DNA of 64,000 bases. It comes from Pterois miles. Its lineage: Eukaryota; Chordata; Actinopteri; Perciformes; Scorpaenidae. The notes below the pieces were generated by a model, which did not search any database, was not told where the DNA came from, and saw only the letters and a program-made list of their open reading frames with translations. Every line of letters starts with the position of its first letter. Position 1 is the first letter of the stretch. Positions 55,582 to 64,000 of the stretch are shown here, one piece after another. The position numbers were made by a program, and so were the translations under genes. The stretch is from NCBI GenBank assembly GCA_947000775.1, contig CAMQGK010000328.1, positions 3,071,501-3,135,500 of the forward strand, read 5' to 3'.

Positions 55582-55705
55582 TGGAGGGACGCCCTCATGG
55601 CCGAGGGTTTAAGACCCTGACCGCGACCCTTTGTTGCAACACCCTCTCTCATTTCCTGTCCTCCGCTGTCTGTAACAAGGACATGCAAAAATGCTCCCAG
55701 ATACT
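55582..55705 (+). mobile_element. SINE3 (tRNA-like head) with deleted B box
   Basis: CCTCATGGCCGAGGGTTTAAG resembles a tRNA A-box region, followed at once by ACCCTGACCGCGACCCTTTG, CTCATTTCCTGTCCTCCGCT and AAAAATGCTCCCAG. In the family as I recall it, a B box (GGTTCGAATCC) lies between the first two parts; here it is deleted. A T-run of ~17 follows at 55736-55750. Confidence 0.5.
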
Positions 55706-56039
55706 TGGACAGAAGCAAACTGCATCTGAGAACATTTTTTTTTTTTTTTTACATTTATCAATGTGTTGGTTAAATAAAATATATATAATATATATAATAT
55801 ATAAAAAATAAAATATAATCATACGCGGCTATAATTATTGCCGTTGTGAGCTGAAATTAACATGTCTACCATACTTACTGGACTAATAATTTATGTCATA
55901 AAATCAAATCTGGAAAACGGACATCATGAAATGATGATATCATTGTCATATGATATGATTGTCAATTTTGTCATTATGTGATTTTTGATCTGTGGAAACT
56001 TTAAAAAAGCGGCTCAAAACCCAGACTTTGTTTAATTAT

Positions 56040-56110
56040 TTCACAGACTCTAAGGCCCCCCTGAGGCAAAACTGTGATATACAAATACAATTGACTTGAC
56101 TTGAATTTAT
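56040..56110 (+). mobile_element. LINE/SINE tail, TTGACTTGACTTGAA type
   Basis: CTGTGATATACAAATACAAT followed by TGACTTGACTTGA, a characteristic 3' end of another fish retroposon; heavily 5'-truncated. Confidence 0.45.
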
Positions 56111-56999
56111 TTATATTTTATGGTGTTTTTAAAAGGTATAACATGAAACTTTATGTCTTTTTGATCTTCTTCTGAGATGTCTGTTTTTACTCATAAATCT
56201 GGGGATCTCTGATTTATGATGGCTTAAGCCTGATGCTTTTCATAGCCCCATTTGCCATGTGATGTATATGTATGATATTATTATTAAGTGCTTTGTGATC
56301 TCATATGTTTTTTCTGTTTTCTATATTCACGACATACATACTTATTGCATATAGTATTAAAGAATCTAGTGAAATACTGCACAGATCCAAGTGTGTGGAA
56401 ATCTATTCTATTATCCTTTGGCATTACAAGGCCTAAAAACAACTAGACATACAGTATGTTATATATTTTGTTGACTTGTGTACTTGCTTTATCCCAAATG
56501 TTTCCAACAACTTTCAAACCCAGAGAAACAAATACATTTAATCAAGGGAACGGTCCATTTCATTTGGTCGCCTGTCAGTGAAGAACAATAATTTAAAAAA
56601 ACAGGAAGTAACACTTGCTGGAGGAGAGCTTTAATGTGGCACATTAGCTATTGGCCATATTTGTTTATGATCTATCTATGCATCATTAAGCCAAGGACTA
56701 ATCATGTTTAGGAAAAACTGAAAAATTAAAGTTATCAGAGAAACGAGCTGAGCAAACTTGGCTCGCATCCTGTCACAGAAACAGATTTTAAACATAAAAT
56801 CGATTTTAATCACTGTATCCATTTGTTTTGGAGAGGAGGAGACATCCGCGGATAATTCAGCTCCTGGTGAAAACCTCCTGAACGATGACGACTGCTATGA
56901 CAGAAATGGTGGTGCAGACAACTCCCACGATCCCACGCTACTTCACAACATCACCTAACTCCACATCTTTTGTCACTGATTTTTTTTAATGCCAGAATT

Positions 57000-57700
57000 G
57001 ATATATTTGCTTCATTTGAGTCTACACAGAGGTAGAAGGAAGTTACCTCTTCATCTTATCTTATCTCAGTAACATGACATTATATATCTGTTCTGCATCT
57101 GTCAATCAAAACAAACTGCAGCCAGCTGAAACAAGAAAGTAGAAAATGGCAGAGGGTCGGCATGGATACAACCTGCACCCTCACATTTTAAATCCAGCGT
57201 GGTAAACACTACACATCCAGTAAAGGATGGAAACACTTTGGATTTCTCACATCGCAGGAAAAGCAGAGCTAAACATCACAGCTAAAGCTGCAAGCTAACT
57301 CTGTCATGGACAGCTATCCAATAACATTATCGGATCGCAGTAACGTGCGGTCCAGCCAGCCATCGCTCTCATCTCTGTGGTGAAATGGGCTACAACTGTA
57401 GATCACCCGTATATTGACATTTATGTTAAATACACTAAAAGGGCCTCGATGGAGCTGAACATGGATGGATAGAAGAAGAGAGAACGGAGCTGATGGAGCG
57501 CTAGAGATGTACATGGAGAAGTCAGTATATACAGTTTTCAAAGTACAGTGTTAACTAAGGGAACTGTATATACAAAATACATACTGTATGTGGAAATAAG
57601 ATTGATTGGATTATATTCACCAGAAGTATAAAACATTACATTTCTCTTATAAATTAAAAGAAAAATACCACTAATTTGGGAGGGAAATGTCTTTCCTCTA
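57000..57700 (+). mobile_element. hAT3 element, internal copy
   Basis: TATTTGCTTCATTTGAGTCTA, CAGTAACATGACATTATATA, GTCAATCAAAACAAACTGCA, ACACTACACATCCAG, then AAGTATAAAACATTACATTT and AAATACCACTAATTTGGGAG follow the order in 49985-50260, with a 400-base middle not present there. Both terminal repeats are missing. Confidence 0.55.
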
Positions 57701-60005
57701 AAAATGGACAAGTAATGCCTGACAATGACTGATATATCCCATGATCCCACACTGTTATTGCTTTAATTGAGAGACCCCTAGCGCCAGAAAATTACATGTG
57801 TAATACATATGTGCATTTAAGTCTGTATTTCATGCCTGCTATCTTATTTTTATGACAAAGCATTTTGTGATATAAACTTCTTTATTTAGCAGCTCACCCT
57901 CAAATCCCAGACGTTACAGTGTCCTTGAATACATCAACAGGAAGAGTTTTAATCACAGTCAGTCCTGGCAGCTGCAGTACCTCACGGTGGTAACGCTGCT
58001 GCAACACAGTAACAAGGCCCTACGCTGACCACTGTGTACGAGGTGCCTCTGTCCAACAACAATCAAGCCTCTGCATGTTGTTTAAAATGCTCTCTGCTTG
58101 CAACTGCAGTAGAATTACCACATCATAAAGAAAGCTTTGATTAAAATAAAAGTAATGTATAAATTAAAGTGATCTACACAAAGTTTCAAGTCATTGCAGT
58201 GTGATTTTCCTCACATATTGAAATAAAAACTGAAATGAAAACTGCTGTCTGGAAGGAAATCAATCCATAAATTTACAGTGTGCTCTGGATAATGGTTGGC
58301 AATAATGTAAAGTGTGCAATGTGTTATAACCACAGCAACGGAGCAAGTACAGATATCATGAAAACAGAGTAATCAGCAGGAGCATCTGCATGACGATGTA
58401 GCCTGACGTACAGAATATAAAACATTTTTACAGGATTTGTTTTGAAGAGGGACAATTTATTCTCAATGAAGTTTGTCATATAAGGTATATTCTTATTTTG
58501 AGTGGAGTAAAAGACTCAGTGTGACTGCAGATAGAGACACAATTAGAAAGAGTGAGGGTCAAAGCCACAGTGTCCAAATAATGGATCAAGGCGTGTCTAA
58601 CACAAAAATATTGTGGTATAATTCAGATACTGTTTGATATACAAAAGAAAAAATATCTATGAGTATCAGAGGCAGAAAACTGCAGTAAATTGCATTTACT
58701 GTTATTCTCCCACAACAGTCCCAGCCTCAATTTATGTTTGGGAATTGAGCAGGGCAGGTCAGCGAGGTAAACAGTTTTTCTGTAAAAGTAAGTGGTCTAC
58801 CACATGAATGATAATCAAGTTGCCGTTGGTTGCTTGGTTACCATCACTTGAAATCAGAGGTTGTGGAGGAACAGGAGAGGGATTTCTGATCCTCTGGGGG
58901 GATTGTCTGTTCCAGTGCAGAGGTTGCTTTGGACAATGACAGCCAACGGCGCTTAGACTGCTTTTTTTTTTTTTTTTTAAATTCACAACAAATAAACCTT
59001 TTCCCCATGGAGGGTATTTATCTGGCTGATATCTGCTCCCATTTCCAGGTAGGAATAGCTGAGAGGAACACATGCACATCGATGACAGATTTTGCGCTCC
59101 TTCGAAAAATCAAACACGGCCGAGCGAACTTTCAACCAGGTGGGAGAGGTTCGCATGGATTTCATGCAGGTTGATGTGGCAGCCTGAAGTGAAGTCTTAA
59201 CGAATGTCGTCATTTACATTCCTCACCCTTCACAGAGTCAACATGTCGGCTTTTTGGATGACTACAGGTACAGTTCAATAACAGCCACAACGTCAGAGAC
59301 AAAAAACTACACAACACTGAAGAGAACAGCACCCTTCATGCTTTGGACTGCATACATGGGCTGGAGGAAATAAATTATGATCGAGCTATGATTAATGAGA
59401 GGCTTCATTTGATCATCTATTGACCAGAGAGTCCCCTGTGACAACATTTCACTCCATTATCAATCATCATCACAGGCACTGCAGACAGAAAAAAATGGCA
59501 CAGCATTGAAACACATGAGACACAGTACTGCAGGTGCAGTTTGAGCAAACTGTCGCCCACAATTACATCCTAAACTCGATAAATAAAAGATGTTTGGAGG
59601 GAAGCGGATTTTCTCCTGGATTACAGTCTTAGTTTTAAACTGCTTGGTTTAAAACAGGTGGTTAACATTACATTTAATGTAATTTTAGATAGATAGACAG
59701 ACAGAGAATATATAAAGAATATTGGAATAAACTATAATACACTATAAATATACCCAACTACTAAAACTAGCATAAAAAATCAAAATTAACAAACATAGAA
59801 TAACCCACTATATACTCATCTGCAATAACATAGTATATATGTCAGCAAAGTGTACAAGTTACAATGTTTTGGTCTTTAATAAAAAATAATTGTGGTAGTA
59901 AATGTGCAAATGTAGATGTGCAAAAGTTCAACATTGTATGTATAGCATAATGCATGTATAGTGTTGTGGACAAGCAGCAACTTTCCCAGTAAAAGTCTCC
60001 ACCGC
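57701..60005. other. Mostly single-copy-looking DNA
   Basis: No gene recognised. A T-run lies at 58963-58978 and a short TAGA/CAGA run near 59688-59704. A 106-codon minus-strand frame at 58759-59079 crosses the T-run and has no splice support. Confidence 0.35.
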
Positions 60006-60009
60006 ACAT

Positions 60010-60290
60010 TTAGCCTAGTCCTAGCCTAGCCCTGTCTAGTTTGACCGTTTGATCGGAGTTGCTGAGTGATTGACAGCTGCTCAGAGACGACAGACTCCAG
60101 ATCAGCTCTAATTGGCTGTTTTCCTCTGGTCTATGAAATCCTGCAGATGCCATTAGAGCGCCAGAAGTCACGGAACAAGATTTTTTATCAGATTATCTGT
60201 CTACTACTGTCAGTGGTCGTTTTATAAAAATACCTTTTTTAAACTCATATTTGCTCCATTTCTACCGACTGCAGCGTCAATAATCAGACC
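60010..60290 (+). repeat. Second copy of the 46.2-kb TTAA element, partial
   Basis: GACTCCAGATCAGCTCTAAT, CCTGCAGATGCCATTAGAGC, CAGATTATCTGTCTACTACT, TTTTATAAAAATACC and CATATTTGCTCCATTTCTAC match 46650-46825 plus 47207-47225, showing the uninterrupted order without the RTE insertion. Confidence 0.6.
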
Positions 60291-60294
60291 CACT

Positions 60295-61535
60295 TGTATT
60301 GCATCTCTTCACAGAGCCATTATATTACTGTATATCTTATTAGTTTATGAATTCTGTACTGGAAATTGTCGAGCACACTTTGCATATGAAGGAATTTTAC
60401 ATATTTGCCTCTTGAAATCATAAGCACACAACGCTCAGGATCTATGACTGCTCCAAATGGGAGGCGTTTACTGCATTTTGCTTCCCTTTACTTTCGAGTC
60501 TCCAATCTAGAAATGCCTGTTGTTGAAAATGTGCCATTTTTTTGTGCTTGTGTTGTTTTCTCAACATAAAAGTTGGTTTCAAAAGTAAGAACATGACCAA
60601 CCTTGAAGGAAAGAAGAGCTGTCGTCATCATGACCATCATCACCAGCAGCGTCACTGTTTTGATTCAATCTTTAGCAGCACCTTTATAAGCAGAATCATC
60701 TGTAGAGAAAAAGAAAACAGACAGTACCATTGAGACTTTAGCAATTTAGTCTCATTTTTGTTGAGGAAACGAGTATGAGAAGAGGCTCCTCTGAGCGAGA
60801 ATCATCCATTATTACCCGTCAGTGACACAGATCAAATAAGCACTCTTAGGGCTCTTCTGTGGCACAACCTAAATTAACAATATGCTTTATGCATTTCATT
60901 TACATTTTAGGGCACTCTGGGGGGCATCCTTACAGCTGAGTCTTGTTATCTCTATGAAAGAGAATAATTTGCAACAATAATTTGGTTGTTTTCTCACTTC
61001 AGTGTGTTCTTGTGTGTTGAACTGGGGGAAATCGGCATCATCCATCACAGTGTTGAAATGCTGCAAAAAAGCAAGTTTTAAGTTTGTCAGCTTTACTGTA
61101 TTTGCAAGTAGCCAGCCTATGGTAAATGAATCCACTTTGACACTTCTTTGGCAGTGAGGGAATCAAATTGGCTGCTGAGCTTGTATTAGTCACTGTGAGT
61201 GATTGAATACTTAATAACATGTTCTGTGCCTATTTTGTCCACAACTGTGAAAGCTCACACTTTTGATCTTTTTTCTGTAATACTTTTTTTTTTTACTCAA
61301 AATCAAAGTTGATTAATGAAGCTTGGCTTATTCAGGGCTTTAACTGAATGTTTGCAGTGGCATTAAAGGATCTGACTGGTTATGTTTCTCTTGGTTCACA
61401 AATCTGATGAAAAGACGACAACCAACAGTGAACGGATGGAACAAAGAAGTGCTGTCTCTGTGTCAAAGCCTGATCTATCTCATTCCTCTGTGCCATAGAG
61501 CTCCACTGTTGTTCAAGGACGATTAAAAATACTGT
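60295..61535. other. Unassigned DNA
   Basis: Nothing recognised. Confidence 0.35.
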
Positions 61536-61543
61536 TGTAGGGC

Positions 61544-62290
61544 TGGGTGACACCACACATCAAGGATATATGACAATTCACCTATCTCCCGATTCAATAC
61601 TATCACGACACTTGGGTGCCAATTCGATATGTATTGCGACTCAATATTAGAATTTATTGCAATATTTGTTAACTTTGTTAATACTAGACAACGGGGGAAA
61701 AGTTGAATCATGCACTACGAGGGACGTTTACTTTGGAAAATATCTAAATTAATACAGTAAAAATCTTGTGAAGTCAAATATATCAGTCACTGCCTGGAAT
61801 TATTTATAATATGATATAATTCCCCTCACAAATTAGTGCTATTTTCTTATTGATTTATAAGAGACATGTAATGTTTTTTACTTCTGGTGAATATAATCCA
61901 ATCAGTCTTATTTCCATATTTGTATTTTGTCAATATATCAATGATGTCAATATACAGTCAGAAGATCACCTGTGACATTTTCTACAGATGTCTAGACTTT
62001 GAAACTGTAGTTATGTTGCTGATGTCAATATACGGTCAAACGATCACTTCCACTGTCTGTTGCTGCTGTGAACTGCGCAGCTTGTGTCAAAAATAGGTGA
62101 GACCTTGAATCTTTAGAAGAGAGGCAGCTGAGACGCGTGTCTCATGCAGATGATGTGGCAGCTCTAACCTGTTAACATTGGACACCAAAATGAAAAACAA
62201 CAGGTAACGCAGCCGCTACGCGCTCATCGTGCGGCCGGTCTGGCATTAGCATTGCTACGCGGTACCTGTAACTACGTCAAATGTTAAAAT
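61544..62290 (-). mobile_element. hAT3-family element copy
   Basis: Starts TAGGGCTGGGTGACACCAC; TTAGTGCTATTTTCTTATTG and ATGTAATGTTTTTTACTTCT (61830-61885) are the reverse complement of the block at 50205-50260, and 62090-62200 matches 48575-48680. The far end is not defined; a candidate LTR begins at 62302. Confidence 0.55.
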
Positions 62291-62301
62291 GTTGTTGTAT
62301 C

Positions 62302-63065
62302 TGTGACGGCCCCTCTGTGTTGTAGAGTTCATGTCCTCATATGACCAGCCTTCAAAACTCTTAGAGTTTGTATGGTATGACCTGCCAAGAATCTATACTC
62401 CGTAGAAACCTTACTTAAGTATTTATGAGTATAGGTGACATTGACCTGGCTGAGAATCTCTAGTGTCAGTCACATAGAAAAACAGGATGGTCATGGGACA
62501 CTGACAAGTACAGAGGTTGGATAAAGTATCCTGTTTTGGCGGATCCACATAGAACCTGATTGGTGGGAAGTGACATAAAGGTGTTTACTGGTGAATATAA
62601 CAGTAAAGGTGTTGGCTGTTAAGTTTCAGTCTTTTTGTCTTGTATGTACGATTGCAAGAATAAACGGATCTCGGCAGGTTGACCCTTTTCCAGATCGCCT
62701 CGTCTTATTTTTGCTACAGCAGTGTTGGGATCCTGTGCTGTTTGCTTTCTCTCTTCAGGGCTGCAGACCTGATGAGACTGATCAGCAGCTGGGACACACC
62801 TGGGCCTGATGAGCTGCCTGCTTAAAAGGCAGAGCAGGCAGCAGTCTGCAGCGGCAGACGTCCTGGCTCACCATACTCAGGTCCTTGGTTTTTGGCTCTC
62901 TTTTCTTGTTTTAACAGAACATCCATGCACCACATTTTCACACATCCACTCCCTACACTACAGATTCCTCCCATACATTCTTTTGATTTACTTTTTGATT
63001 AATAAATCACTTTATTTGTTGAGTGTGTCTCCTGTTTCTGTCAGTTCTAGAGCCGGGCTGTGACA
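62302..63065 (+). mobile_element. Candidate solo LTR (outer)
   Basis: Starts TGTGACGGCCCCTCTG and ends GAGCCGGGCTGTGACA, the TG...CA form of retrotransposon LTRs. Inside the right part are a TTAAAA core-promoter-like word after CTGCCTGC (62818-62827) and AATAAA (63001) some 60 bases before the end. Flanks TATC and CATC agree at 3 of 4 bases. No protein-coding part or second LTR is seen nearby, so it would be a recombination product. Superfamily not determined. Confidence 0.5.
62321..62721 (+). mobile_element. Candidate solo LTR nested in the outer LTR
   Basis: Starts TGTAGAGTTCATG, ends TTGCTACAGCA, with GTGT directly repeated on both sides (62317-62320 and 62722-62725). An AATAAA lies at 62660-62665, about 60 bases before the end. 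If removed, the outer LTR reads continuously from CCTCTGTGT to TGGGATCC. The short target duplication makes this provisional. Confidence 0.45.
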
Positions 63066-63069
63066 CATC

Positions 63070-64000
63070 TCTCTGAAGTGGCTGGGGAAAAACACATTTT
63101 CACAAAACAGAAATTAGGTTGTTATCTGTCTGTCATCTGTGATGTTGAACTGAGGAATAACGTCACACCAAACACAGACCAGGTCCTTGCACATTGTGAC
63201 TGAGAGTCTGTCAGTTACACTTCTAACCTTGAGAGACATCCTGTGTTAGGTAATGTTTTTTTCTCATTGAAACCACAATGAACACAATGCTGATGAACGT
63301 CAGTATCCATTTCTGTGTCTGATTGGTGTTAAGTTCTTTCTGCCATGAAAACAAATTTCAAGGCAACTGTTATTCTTCTTCTGATCACAGTTTTCATTTT
63401 AGAAATTCAGCTCATGCAGCTCGCAGTGTAACCACTCATCTGTTTACAGCATAGCTGCAAACTCAAGTGGGTAGAAAAATATTACAGTCTCTCATCGTCT
63501 TTGCTTAGTTATACGTCGTTCTTCCTCAACCACTTCTCTCCTTTTCTCTGCCACATTTGAGGACGGTAGGCGGCACACACTGGACGGACAGAATAAGTAG
63601 TCAGGTCACCTTAACCGAGATGTGCCGATCCGGGGAGCGAATATAAAAAAATAGTGCTGTCACAATTCTCCAGATCCAGGATTCGATTAAAGCATGCCAT
63701 TGTTAGGCTATATATGGCTATATATTCATAAAGACCTACAATTCATTCGTTTTCTGCCCAACGACTGTCATTTACACTTTCAATTTCTTCTTTAAAAAGA
63801 AAACTGAACTCTGTTTTAGCCTGTTGCTCTCGCTATCAATATCAGCTGCTCTGATTCAACAATGCTGAGCTGAAAAAAGGTGGATGTATGCTGATATTCA
63901 GCCGTGGTGTTGCTCTGTCGGGAGATGCAGTGATTTATTGTTAAACAAGTATGAGCAGGAGAGTTATGATGAGCAAGGAAACTACCTAAAGTCTAAAGTC
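63070..64000. other. Unassigned DNA with a hAT-like end
   Basis: TAGTGCTGTCACAATTCTCC at 63652 resembles another hAT terminal sequence (TAGGGCTGTCACGAT in intact members, recollection). The rest is unrecognised. Confidence 0.35.

Larger units (their letters stand above)
55250..56735 (+). repeat. Direct repeat pair, ~130 bp
   Basis: 55250-55375 and 56585-56735 share AAACAGGAAGTAA, GCTGGAGGAG, GGCTATATTTGTTAATGATC (GGCCATATTTGTTTATGATC in the second) and AGGAAAAACTGAAAATTAAA. About 1.34 kb separates them. The second copy continues into a repeat-like stretch to about 57000 (CCTGGTGAAAACCTCCTGAA, ACAACTCCCACGATCCCACG). Confidence 0.65.

Noticed and set aside
58759..59079. 106-codon minus-strand frame
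   Set aside because: It reads through a T-run and lacks splice support.

Overview
The window looks like a stretch of teleost (probably spiny-rayed, perciform-type) nuclear DNA. I base that on its repeat families: a tRNA-derived SINE with the same 3' tail as a CR1-L2/Rex1-type LINE, a second tRNA-derived SINE with an RTE-type tail, a Tc1 element, TTAA-flanked piggyBac-type and hAT-type non-autonomous elements, solo LTRs and many microsatellites. No complete gene is visible. The DNA is either intergenic or lies in large introns. A few short intervals look like isolated exons; the best is a possible terminal exon on the minus strand at 32558-32659. None could be assigned to a known protein. The family and clade names used here are recalled from pattern and were not checked against a repeat library.

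Layout. 0-4 kb is mostly single-copy-looking DNA. 4-12.3 kb holds a polypyrimidine tract split by a piggyBac-type element, a 30-bp minisatellite, a SINE copy that degenerates into homopolymers, a polypurine tract, and more partial copies of the same piggyBac-type family (called pB1 here). 14.5-16.1 kb is a whole but dead Tc1 element. 19.3-21.5 kb is a second TTAA-flanked element (pB2) holding a CA microsatellite and a broken LINE of the restriction-like-endonuclease type. 22-23.6 kb is a SINE cluster with one SINE inserted in another. 27.5-28.8 kb is a full-length pB1 copy. 29.8-33.7 kb holds a ~150-bp-arm hairpin, local duplications and a complete hAT-type element. 37.3-40.8 kb is a three-level nest: a SINE in an L2-type LINE in an older repeat. 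42.6-47.2 kb is a mosaic of SINEs, hAT-type pieces and an RTE LINE 3' end inside another TTAA-flanked repeat. 49.9-53.4 kb shows the ends of a hAT-type element around 3 kb of purine/G-rich sequence that is probably unreliable assembly. 54-57.7 kb has an 18-bp minisatellite and repeat fragments. 62.3-63.1 kb is a candidate LTR nested in another LTR.

The elements form a record of parasites and hosts rather than a gene system. Two SINE families appear to borrow two different LINE machineries, both represented here by dead copies, and the insertions can be ordered in time by nesting. I found no CRISPR array, operon or bacterial-type system, and nothing I could defend as a new biological system. 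The most unusual items are a ~300-bp module shared by two transposon families with unrelated ends, the long hairpin, the multi-level nests and the G-rich block.
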